Source: Cyclina sinensis (Eukaryota > Mollusca > Bivalvia > Venerida > Veneridae). From it: a stretch of DNA of 64,000 bases. Position 1 is the stretch's first letter; each line of letters starts with the position of its first letter. The translations under genes were made by a program, and so were the position numbers. Below the pieces are notes generated by a model. The model was not told the origin of the DNA and did no database searches. It was given only the letters and a program-made list of their open reading frames with translations. This document shows, piece by piece, positions 35,267-46,900 of the stretch. The stretch covers positions 19,220,120 through 19,284,119 of the forward strand of contig JAAONU010000001.1 in the NCBI GenBank assembly GCA_012932295.1, given 5' to 3'.

Positions 35267-36259
35267 TACGGAATCCTGTTGGGGCCGATTATAATGTCGC
35301 CGTTGCGCTAAGAGATAGACGGTAGACAACGCGACGCGACATCGCGAAAATGCGATACAACGCTCGACAACGCGAAGCGACGCGCGACAATGTCAATCGA
35401 AATATCGCGATGTCGTATCGTATTGTCGTGCAATAAAGCGCGAAATATCGCATTGTCGCTTCGCATTGTCGTGTCGCATTGTTGCGGTGTCGCGTCACGT
35501 TGTCGCAATGTCGCGTCGCATTGTCGTGATGTCGCGTCGCGTTGTCGTCTGTCACTTTCTGCACTTGTGAAGGCCTCGACGCACGACAACGCGATACGAC
35601 GCTCGACAACGCGAAGCGATGCACGACAACGTGACGCAACATTTTCACAATGTCGTATCGCATTGTCTCCCGTCGTGTCTGTGCATGTACCGCGACACAC
35701 GAAAATGCCAAACGACACTAGACAACGCAACGCTCGAAAATGCGAAGCGACACTAGACAATGCGACGCGACATTTATTTGAATATCGTATCGCGTTTTCG
35801 AGCGTTGCGTCGCGCTGTCTAGTGTCGTTTGGCATTGTCGTGGGTCTTGATACATGCACAGACACGACGGGAGACAATGCGATACGACATTGTAAAAATA
35901 TCGCGTCGCGTTGTCGCGCGTCGCTTTGTGTTGTCGAGCGTCGTATCGCGTTGTCGTGCGTCGAGCGCGAGGACAACGCGATGCGACATCGCGACAATGC
36001 GACGCGACATTGCGACAACGCGACGCGACACTGCGACCATGCGATACGACGCACGAAAATGCGAAGCGACAATGCGAGTTTTCGAGCTTTTATAGCGCGA
36101 CAATACAATAAGATATCGTGATATTTCGTTTGACATTGTCACGCGTCGCTTCGCGTTGTCGAGCGTCGTATCGCATTTTCGCGATGTCGCGTCGCGTTGT
36201 CGAGCGTCTACCTCTAAGCGCGACAGCGACATTTTAAGTGGCCGCAACAGGATTCCGTA
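35267..36259. mobile_element. Palindromic CpG-rich foldback-type element
   Basis: Terminal inverted repeats TACGGAATCCTGTTG (35267-35281) and CAACAGGATTCCGTA (36245-36259) extend inward to about 55 bases with few mismatches (AATGTCGC, GTTGCGCT, AGAG-TAGACG). Between them are about 900 bp of a degenerate ~21 bp word, CGACGCGACATTGCGACAACG and variants. It runs in alternating blocks on one strand and then the other: GACAACGCGA-type at about 35320-35395, 35575-35650, 35690-35770 and 35965-36110; TGTCGCGTCGC-type at about 35400-35560, 35775-35850, 35900-35960 and 36130-36210. ATGCA lies close to both ends, so a short target duplication is possible. Confidence 0.8.
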
Positions 36260-36489
36260 GATGCATGTTAAAACAGCTATTTACAGTGGTCATGATTTTT
36301 TTAATGAAAAAAAAATGCTATAAAGTTACTTGTGTAGACATAAAATGTGCTTTTCCTAAGTATAATTTTTTTGAAATAATTTACCTGAATTAATACCTTA
36401 AATTCTTTACAAAATTTCGACTCCCATATTTAACATTTATGTCCTTTCAATGTTTACTCAAATATAATAACAAGATCAGTGAAGACGTT

Positions 36490-36617
36490 TTAGCTAAGTG
36501 AGGCCGTTTTAACCAAAACTGCAGCCGTTTTGACCAAAAGTGAGACCGATTTAACCAACAAATTAAAAACAAAAGTGAGGCCGTTTTGACCGAATAATGA
36601 GGCCGTTTTGAGCACGT
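36490..36617 (+). repeat. GGCCGTTTTGACC minisatellite
   Basis: Five or six irregular copies of GAGGCCGTTTTGACCAAAAG and variants. They lie beside the 3' end of the downstream LINE fragment and may be its tail or a separate short array. Confidence 0.6.
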
Positions 36618-38176
36618 ACCGAGCTGATCTTCGTTGCGCCATTTCTATTTTGTTGATTACTTCCTTGGTGTTTGGGTCCCAGAAAACAATTCCATACTCT
36701 ACAACTGAACGTATAAATATCTTGTAGCAGAGGTCTTTCTTTAATAATAAAAATTGATCGTTGCTTTCGGGCACCGGTAAGTGTTTCTGTAAGTAAAGGC
36801 TCTGGTGTTGTTGGTCTTCTTCACAGTTGAGTGAATATGTAAGTTCCAGCTTGGAGATTTGTGTATGTTGAGGCCTAAATATTTTGCTGAGTCGATGTGA
36901 CCATAGATGTTATATGTTAATTCAGTTGGAGCTCTTTTGTTTGTGATGTGGATAACCTAATACTTCTGTGGGTGGAATTCTATCATCCAGTCTGATTCCC
37001 ATTCCTGGAGTTTATCAAGATCGTTTTCTTAGATCTTTGGCGTCATCAATGGTCTTGATCTTCCGGGACAGGCCAGAATCATCAGCGAAGAGACCGGTTC
37101 TTGTCTGTTTGAAGATGGATTCTGGTAGGTTGTTTATAAACATCAAGAATAACAAAGGGCCTACCACACTTCCCTGTGGAACTCCCGAGAGGACCAGGGC
37201 TGTGCTGAGGTTGAACAATACAGGATGACCTGCTGAGTCCTAGAGCTCAGGAAGTCTCCAATCGACGTGTGATGCCCCTGATGCCATAGAAATCGAGTTT
37301 ATACAGTAGCCGAAAGTGCGGGACCTTGTCAAAGGCTTTTGAAAAATATAACAGAATCAAATCAGCTTGTTCTTTGTTGTCCATATTCTTTGCAAGGTCT
37401 TGGATGGTAAGTATAAGTTGTGCTTCGCAGGATTTACGTTTCCGGAAACGATGTTGAGCATTAAGTATGTTGTTGAGATCAAGGTGTTTCACAATCGAAC
37501 TGGAAATTATATGCTCCAGGATTTTACAGGTGACGGATGTTAAGGAAACCGGACGGTAGTTTGATGTAGTTTTCACCCTTCTTGAACATGGGAACAGCGT
37601 TCGCTGTTTTCCATTCTTCTGGTAAAGTACCACTGTCAACTGATGACTGAAAGAACTTTGTGAACACATGTGTAAGTTCTTGTGAAAGCTCCCTCAGCAG
37701 CCTCGCTGGTATTTGGTTTGGTCCTTTAACCTTTAGGTCTTGGAGAAATTTCTCAACACCAGCTGGTGTAATGTTGATCTTTGCCATGGAAGGATGTGGG
37801 CTGGGTCCCTTGTCCTTAACAGAGATCCTGGATTCATTCTTATTGAACACCAAACTAAGCTGCTCATTCAGGATATTGGCCTTTGTTTGGTTATCAGAGA
37901 AGGTTATACCATCTTCAGACCTTAAAGGGGCAACAGCACTACTGTCACATTTCTTGCTGTTGATGTAAGTCCAAATTTTCTTAGGATTCTCATTTGTGTT
38001 TTGGTCGACGAGGTTGTTAATGTATTTGTTGTAAGCTGACTGTTGTTTGATTTTCCTGTATCTGTCAAGGTCTGCTGGTTTTCCTGACATTTTTGCTTTG
38101 TTGAAGCTTTTCTTTTTTCGACGAGTTAACCGTTTGACTTCGGTGTTTATCCAGGGCTGACTGTATCAGGTTGATG
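36618..38176 (-). pseudogene. Non-LTR retrotransposon ORF2 fragment (Jockey/CR1 group), frameshifted
   Basis: Down the minus strand the blocks appear in family order. PWINTEVKRLTRRKKKSF (near 38150) is followed by a linker with [107 protein letters not shown] (the catalytic block, near 37080), and the C-terminal YGIVFWDPNTKEVINKIEMAQRR. The frame changes near 37560 and again near 37240, with stops beyond, so no working protein is made. Its upstream part continues at 39322 after an insertion. Confidence 0.9.
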
Positions 38177-38181
38177 ACATT

Positions 38182-39316
38182 TTTGTGTCGCCTGCTACAA
38201 AGTATAGCCGCGACATATAGGGATCACTTCTCCGTCGTCTGTCTGTCCGTCTGTCCGTCCGTCATAAAACTTGTCCGATCTACTCCTCAGAATGATCAGT
38301 ACAAAGTCTAGTTGTGCATATCGCATGATGATAGCCAATTGAACAGTAGTATTGAGAGGTGATCGGACAGTTTGTAAACGCATTTTTTTATTCAAGGGCC
38401 ATAACTCAGCCAAAAATCATTCAACCGAAAACCCTGTACGACATGCGCAAGTACTTGAAGTACAGAACAATCCTGTTACATTTCATTTAAATTGCTTTAG
38501 TAGTATAGGAGAAGTAGGACAAACTTTAAAAATAAAAATCATTAAAGGGCCATAACTCTGACAAAAATCATTGAACTGGAAAATGCAGACGATATACACA
38601 ACTAGACTTGGTACTGATCTTTCCAGTAAAGTTTGGATAAAATCGCACCTGTAGTTTCTGAGGAGTAGTCCGGACAAGTTTTGTGATGGACAGACAGACA
38701 GACGGACGGACAGACAGACATACATACAGATGATGGAGAAGTGATCCCTATATGTCATGGATACTTTTAAGCATGTCGCAGCTACTGTGAAGCCTGCAAC
38801 ACAAAATTCATCATTTGGCCAAAACGCCTTTTTCATTCAAGGGCCATAACTCAACCAAAAATCATTCAACCAAAAAACCCGTTTGATATGCGCAAGTACT
38901 TGAGGTACTAATCAATCCTGTAAAATTTCATTTAAATTGCTTTAGTAGTATAAGAGAAGTAGTCCGGACAAACTTTAAAAATAAAAATCAAAAAAGGGCC
39001 ATAACTCTGACAAAAATCATTGGACTGGAAAATGCCGGTGATATGCAAAACTAGACTTGATGCTGACCATTCCTGTAAAGTTTGGATTAAATCGCACTAG
39101 TAGTTTCTGGGGAGTAGTCCGGGCAAGTTTTGTCACGGACGGACGGACGAACAGACAGTCGACGGAGAAGTGATCCCTATATGTCGCGGCTACTTCGTAG
39201 CAGGCGACACAGAAATGCGTTTTAGCCTACAAACTGTCCAATCATCTCTCAATACTACTGTTTAATTGGCTATCATCAAGCGACACATGTGATCACTGAT
39301 CGCCCTTGTTTATGTT
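38182..39316 (-). mobile_element. Element inserted in the LINE, with ACATT on both sides
   Basis: It splits the LINE frame and is flanked by ACATT at 38177-38181 and 39317-39321. Inside, TGTGTCGCCTGCTAC near the left end faces GTAGCAGGCGACACA near 39195-39212, with ~50 bp complementarity continuing (TATAGGGATCACTTCTCCGT). A second inverted pair joins about 38325-38385 to 39219-39290. Two direct copies of a ~370 bp unit (AAGGGCCATAACTC, GCGCAAGTACTTGA, GACAAGTTTTGTGA, then a GACAGACGGACGG tract) lie at about 38391-38760 and 38831-39180. The minus-strand start ACAAGGGCGATCAGTGATCA matches the header style of the window's other elements. Confidence 0.7.
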
Positions 39317-39321
39317 ACATT

Positions 39322-39480
39322 GGTGTTCAGGATACGAAGAAATGCGGTCTTGATGTCTTCCCATATATGGTGTATGGATGGCTGATCACTTGAGTCATAC
39401 TTGTTCAGGAATGTCTGCTGGAACTCATGCAGTAGCACTTGATTTCATGCCTTCTGTATCTGCTTTGTTTCATAGGCATA
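39322..39480 (-). pseudogene. Upstream LINE fragment beyond the insertion
   Basis: The minus-strand reading LLHEFQQTFLNKYDSSDQPS, then HHIWEDIKTAFLRILNTNVT, is the linker just before the PWIN block in this LINE group. It therefore joins conceptually to 38176 downwards once the inserted element is removed. Confidence 0.7.
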
Positions 39481-40991
39481 TGACTTTAATCAGCTTAATA
39501 TTATCGAACTCTTGACAAATTTTGATACAAGAAATTCGTGATCAAGTAATTCAGTAATAGTTCATGAACTGAAATAAATAATAAAATCAAGGAACTTTTG
39601 TAACAGACACTTGGAGAATGGTCAGTGTCTGCAGCTCCGAAAAAATCTTTGAAAATGAATGACTTAGTATTTTAGGTCTTTGGTGTAATCGAAAACGCTG
39701 GGGTTTAAGTAAAACTTGTTAAACATTTTTTCGAACATGAAAAGAAATTTCACTTGCTTTTCGCACATACCAAGCATTTGTCAGAAATTCTTGATTTTCA
39801 GTATCTACACACTTACTTCGCAAATTTTAGTGATCTCAAGAGCATAAATTAAGAAAAATATATACAACACACCAAGCTTTAATGAAGAGGTGGATCAGTG
39901 GTCCAGTGTTAATGCGAAGGACTTGGAATACAGAATCGCGAATAGAATCCTCCTGCTGCTCTATTAGGACTACCATTTAGTCTTTCAGGTTTCGGATGAC
40001 CCATGTATTGCTGCTATACACTGAGAATGTGAAAAAAACAAGGTGCATCTAAAATGGGATACTTTCTGTAACTTTCAATACCCCTACAACCTGAAAATTA
40101 AACTATCAGTATGTTTTTAGGTTAGATTATATATTGTCTAAGAAGGCAATTTTGTATTTGTTTTTAAAGCAGGCCTTAAATACCATAGATCTCTTATTGA
40201 AGACATCGTCCACTTTCGAATACTCGAAAAAAATAATGAAATACATTATTGTTAAATATCATGTGGCTTATTTGAGTTTTAAATCCCTAAGTTGTCATAA
40301 AAAAGGGGGAATGTATTGCTGGGTGAAAATGTTATTGTACACCAGTATAAAAAAAAATGACATACATAATAACTTATCTTGTTAACTGCAATCTGCTTCA
40401 AAACCAATCAAATGCAGGAATGTGACTCGATAAAAGATGTTTCAATGTTCATCTATTTCGTTGTGAAAAATATTCAGTTGTTGACTTGTGCTCGCAATCG
40501 TAACAACTCGGCCTTTTCCGACAACTTCGTAAAAATACCTCGTATGTAAGTGTATGAATACACCAAATGGTGACTTTCTGAAGTCGCCCGAGGTGTTCCG
40601 AATGTTGTGCTCGTCGATTTACAGTTTAAGGATTCTGAAATTCGATCACTTGTCACTTACAAAAAAAACTTATAAAAAATAAGAATCAAGCATATCTAAC
40701 CTCGTTTTCAAAAGACACCTGTTACCCACAATTCCTTGTAATGATGGCTTCCCTAATTGACAGGTACAACACGGAAATGTAAATAAATCCAACAAAGTAT
40801 AGTTTTTATACCCATTTACGGTATTTAAACCAGCTTCATGAAAAGGAAAGTCAGCATTTTATGTTGTTATTATGTGACAAACATAATATTTCTCAGAAAT
40901 GGCTTTAACAGCTAGATAAACTTGATGAAAATATGTAAACACGACTGAATGTTTAAAAACCGTATCTTGTGACTTGCATTAGTGATATTAC
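39481..40991. other. USP31-like upstream region
   Basis: Should hold the promoter and 5' UTR of the protease gene. No TATA-type or CpG-island signal stands out. A 60-codon minus-strand frame (40474-40656) is open but matches nothing I know. Confidence 0.35.
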
Positions 40992-43900
40992 ATGAATGGA
41001 TCCATGTTAGGCGTGACAGATGGTACCACTCGAAGATGTGCCAATAATCAAGTAGAACTGAAAGGAGGTTTAACTCCAGTATCTAAAAGGAGACAGAGTT
41101 CTTCGGATGAACTGGATGGGGTCGTTAGAAACGACAATGTCAGAAAAGATACAAAACACATCGATTCCACACATCACTCCCTCATGACACAAATTCCGAC
41201 GTCTTTACAGCTACCAAAATGGGATGTAACACCAGGTCTCCAAGGCATTACCAACCATGGCAACACTTGCTTTATGAACACCATTTTGCAGTGTCTTAGC
41301 TGCACCGACTTGTTTTCTGATTATTTTGTCCAAAAAAAGTATAAAGAAGTTTTCAGTGCCAAAGGTTTTACTAAAAGGCTGGTTGGTTCATCCAAAGGGG
41401 AAGTCTGTGAAGAAGTTGGGTGCCTTCTTGAAAGTTTATGGTCTGGTACCTATACACCTGAGATATCTTGCCACTTGAAGTCAGTCCTTAGCAAGTACAA
41501 TGTTCAGTACAAAGGGTCATCTCAGCATGATGCACAAGAGTTTTTACTCTGGCTGCTTGATAGAATCAATGAAGAACTACACCAATCTGTAAAGAAAAAG
41601 GCAAAGGAGGTACAGGCAAAATCAAAGAGAGAAAAGGTAATGCTTGTTTTTGCATTGTTACTAACACATTTTGTAATTGAAGTAATTGGGTTAAGATAAA
41701 ATACTTCAGTCCTTGATACAAAGAAAACACATTAACAGCTTGGTAACATTTCAGTTACTTTTATAACTCAGAAGTTCTGTTAATAAATGACTACTTTACA
41801 CATTATATAATCAAATACAGGGCCTTCCCCAGAAAATTTTCCAAGCGCAACTGTGAGGGGGTGGGTGTGGGAGGGGGTACCCCCCCTCCTGCATGTCGAA
41901 TTTTTTTTTAATCCTTACAGTGAAATGAATCATTTTGGGGTATGTTTAATGGGAGTTTAAACAAACAAAATGTGTTCAGTATAAACATATTTTTAATACC
42001 TTTCACCATCTTTAATATCTAATCATAAATAGGTGCATAATAATATAATCAAAGGCTCTGCAAATTTTTCTGAGTATGAGTTTGGGACAACTGACCATGG
42101 CAAAACAGAGTTGTCCTAAAACCAGTGTTTTAGTGAGCATTATAAATAAATAGTTTTATTCTGTCATCTTATTTAAAAAAGAAACAATATATATACAGAT
42201 ACATGTATTTAGAAGGCAGGAAACCTTTATGGTCTTATGAAATCTTTCAACAGAAACTGCCAAGTATAGTCGGTATGGACTTTTTGCAGTAATGAGTTGA
42301 AGTTGAACTGAGTACATATTTTGAAGGCAATGAATGACAGAAATTTTCAAGAGAAAAACAAACTTTCACAATGACAAAGGAAAATAACTGATACAAATTT
42401 TCAAATCTTGACCATTCATCTTAATCATAAATTAAATTTTGTAAGGTTGCTGTGTCTCCAAGACGCAGTTTTCTCTAAATAATAAGAAAAAAATACGACG
42501 GGGTCGCGAAAACAGGTGACAAACGGACTATCCTAGATATTTTCATTTAGATGGTGCTTATGGAATGTCAGAACTAATTTCAACATGGTTAGAAATCGAC
42601 TGTTTATTAGAGTGGGCTGTGTTTTTGGACAGTTAACCTATATTTCTGACTGTCAAAATGAGAGCTGTCCAGGGCAAAAATTTTGTTTACAGTCAGTTGT
42701 CCGAGAACAATTGTCCCCTGCGTCGGACTATATAACTTAAAATAGCTCAAACAAACGATTTTCAGTCAAGAGCAATTAATGCCACATGATCATAAAACAT
42801 ATTTCTTTAAATTACTTCTTCAAAATATAGCCCATTATTAGCAGTCACATGTTTATCCATACATCCTGTCATAACACGGGATTTATTGATCGATGACACA
42901 ATGCGACGGCTGCTGTGTATATTAAGTAACAATTCAGTGATAAGCAATCGTCTGCTGCTCTAAAAATTCAAGCGCCCCGCCTCTAAAATTAACGTGCAAG
43001 CCGAAATTCAAGCGCCCCGGTAACTTGGATCATGAAAATCAAGCGCCCCGCTGCCGGGGCGCTAAATCGGCCTGGGGAATGCCCTGAAATAATTATGGTT
43101 CAAATCTGATTATTTTGTATATCATATGCTTTAAACATATCAAATCAAAGGATTCACAATTAAAGCAAAATCAAAGAGAGAAAAGGTAATGCTTGTTTTT
43201 GCATTGTTACTAACACATTTTGTAATTGGGTTAAGATAAAATACTTCAGTCCTTGATACAAAGAAAACACATTAACAGCTTGGTAACATTTCAGTTACTT
43301 TTATAACTCAGAAGTTCTGTTAATAAATGACTACTTTACACATTATATAATCAAATAATTATGGTTCAAATCTGATTATTTTGTATATCATATGCTTTAA
43401 ACATATCAAATCAAAGGATTCACAATTAAAGCAGATTTCTAGGTACATGTATACCTATGAAAATGTGTCAATCATTACATGTTTTCTAAAAGACGTAATA
43501 AAAGAACAGAGTTGCGGCGATACCGTCGGTGTATCATGGTATTTACTTTCACGATATGGCATCGCGATACAATGCTCGGACATCGATACAGGTTGATACT
43601 TGATCACAACCTCCATAAAACAGCTGAAGTTTCTGTCTGGGTTCTTTTTCATTGACATGTGGCTTACGTAGTTGAAAAAAAGGTTTAACACCACTAAAAG
43701 TGATTTAAGTGAAAGGTGACGTTGATCAGTCACAACACATTAGGTATCCTAACTCATCAACTTCAAGTCCTAAGTCCGATCGAGTTACATTTGAAATAAA
43801 ATATCAGCTCTTTTCACAAAAAATTCTTGGTTATTCACTAATATTCAGATGCAGATAATAATCTACCAATATGCAAAAGAAAATTAATCTTTCAAATTTC

Positions 43901-46900
43901 GTCAGAAATGGCACAAGTTTCATCATCGGCTTCTGCTGTATTCTATAGTCTTATACAGTAAGATAACAGAATGAAAGATCTCAAGTCCAAACAATAAAAA
44001 TAAAGTAATCTTAATTAAAACTGTTCGGATGTGACCATCAAGTCTACTCGTCAGCGGTTACGTTCCTGATTGTAATGGTCCAGCGTTGTATGGCTTTTAA
44101 CTACTTTTAACCATGAATTTTTAAAGCACATAAGCGACACATTTTGATTGTTTACCAATTGCCATGGATGTTGACATTTATTCAAAGTTATATTGAATGT
44201 TTTACAGAATAAACATATGTAAAAAGGTTTCTAGTCATATCTGATTAAGTCTATAAGGCTTATGTTTAAATACTCGGCTCAAAACAGTGTTCACTCTGTT
44301 ATTTGTAAGTATCACGATATTTATCGTGATGTCTCCCAAAATATCGTGATAATATCACTATACATTTTCTGCAGCGATGCACAACACTATAAAAGAACAT
44401 AAAAAAGATAATGGAAAACACATACAATGTAGCATCAAACATGCACATTAAAGTGACACACACGTCAGATTAAAATCTAAAATTTATTATATTACCATGA
44501 TGCTGTTGGGCAGTGTGACTCAATTTTTTTTGTTCAAATAATCAAATGACAGGAAATTTCTTTGATTAACAAAAACTAAATTGGTGAAATAACTTCTTTC
44601 ATTAATAAACCAGTTATTAATTAATATTCAGTTACATGTATATGTTTGGTTAGTTATTAGTGTTGTATCTATAGCGTGATAGAGGGGCGCTGCGCCCCGT
44701 CCTTTTTGAAGAGCGCCCTTCTGCCCTAAATCTCTAACACTCTGCCCTTTTCCCACTAGCGCCCTTCTGTCCTTAATCATAAATGTTAATCACCACAAAT
44801 TCTGCCTTTGTTTATTCAGTGTCTATGTTTTCCTAACTTACTTGTGTATTCTAATTAGCAAGACACGCAGAGACGCATGTATACATACCCTACAGCGACT
44901 GCCGAAAAATCAATAATCAAGCGTGCACTGGGGGCTGTATCATTACCTATCAATTAGCGGATTAATGTCTGGATTGCCATTACAACAAAAACTTGATATT
45001 TAAGGTGATGAATTGATTAGTTAAACAATACAGATGACAAATGATGTAGGTTTCGTTGATTGGGAATATAACAAGTGTTTGTCGTCACTATCGGTAAACA
45101 CAATAAAACTTGTAAAAAAAACTAGAACTTAATAAAACCATTTGTCTTTTTTGATTTTTTGATTTTAATTGTCCACCCATCCAATTTGTCATTAAAAGTC
45201 ATTCTTACCAAAAAATTAGAAGCACTAACATCTCTGTCTGCATATACAACACCTTCTGTAAAACGAAAGTTGGCTCAGTTAGAAAAGGAACGGGCAAAAG
45301 CAGCGAAAATGAATCACTGTTTCGCCGATCTTAAAACAAGTCTGTTTCTAGCCTTCAGAAGTTAATTATGAAACGTGTTTGTTTACAAAAGCTATACATG
45401 TGTCAATTTTCACAATTAAGCATCCCAGATTGGTATCGGTTGTGTCAAAATGCACGTTTTTAGGACGCACGTGCGTTTTTGTGCCAAAACACAGGAAAGT
45501 TCGTTCGTTATAAATGTTAATAAGAAATAAACATTTCACCTATATATGTAGTTTTAACGAGCGGACTGTTAAATGGTCATTTACATATCGAACTGTAATT
45601 GATAATTTTGTCAAATAAAACCGTTGATACAAAACCGAACGAGTATTCTGATCCTAATTTACTTGAACTCCAGCGTAGCGCTGTTTTTGCCAAATATTTA
45701 TTCTGTCTTGACTGTTTTAATGACCGAGGATACTTGTTGAACATAAATCAAGAATAAATTAAATAAAACCTAAGAATAGAACTAAGCATTTGGCAAAATA
45801 ACAATTGAAAATAAACGTTTATTCGCCGATATTTTTGTTAACTACAATATGTAAGCCACGGCGCTTTAGAAATAAATTGATATATAGGACTGCAAAGGAA
45901 ACATCTATTTGTCTTGATACAATTTTATTTTCTGTACAATTTATCATTTGAACACTGCATATCACCATCGTGATAAGTGTATGATATTTCGGATAAATTA
46001 ATTTCGGTTACGATTTCAATTTATACAAGATTGTACTCTTGCTGTTTTATTGTCAGAATTAGCACATTAAAACATCAAACTGATTACAAGTAGATAAAAA
46101 CAGTCTTAAAAGGTTACTGTGCATTATGTTATAGTATGGTGTGTTACCTGAATGTGTATACTGTTCAAATGCTAGCAATGATCTACATGATTGTATGAAA
46201 TGGAGAGATTAGAAAAATAAAAGCTGTTAGAAGTTTCTTGCAGTATTTGTCTGTTTTCAGTAACATATACTAGTAGTTATACAATGATTAAAAAGTAAAT
46301 TAAATAAAACAAATACCTGTATTTGATTCACACTTTACAACACTATATAGTTTTAATGATAACAATAATAATAAAGAGACGATGCTTGGCATAATATAAT
46401 GCACGGTGTATGGTGAAAAATGCCCTTTTGCTAGCAAAAGACGCATATTTGCCCCCTGCCCCTTTTTGGCAGCACCCTGCCCCTTTTTCACAGCACCATG
46501 CCCTTTTTTTTATCCTGGATACAACACTAGTTATGGTATTCTTTTTGTAAAGTCATATCTCTGAAACTAAAACCTTTGAGGCATTATTGAAAAATTTTGC
46601 TTTTTACAACAAAGGGTATCTTAATTTTACAAACAATATAATTTTGACTCCATAGAATTAATCTCTTGCAGAGTTCAGAAGTATTCATGATTACAAGACA
46701 ACTTTGAAACTGTAATTGAATGATTTGAATTACTAACGATCAGATACAGATCTTTGATCAAATACATCTGATTACCTGTATAAACTATTTAATCTGTTGC
46801 AGGTGATTATAGTTACTGTTTTTGATTACCCTAACCCTGCATATTGGGACTCAGTCATGACTGCAAATCTACATGTATAGTTTATTAGCTTCAGTATACA

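Noticed and set aside
35308..36121. Overlapping open frames of 266 codons (minus) and 243 codons (plus)
   Set aside because: They come from a 21 bp low-complexity word without stops, alternate with strand flips, and have no domain or splice support.
40474..40656. 60-codon minus-strand frame upstream of the protease
   Set aside because: No recognisable motif, signal or splice partner; left as unassigned upstream sequence.
45159..45365. 68-codon frame inside the hAT-like element as a transposase
   Set aside because: No DDE, zinc-finger or dimerisation motif; its Lys/Glu-rich segment is too short to judge.
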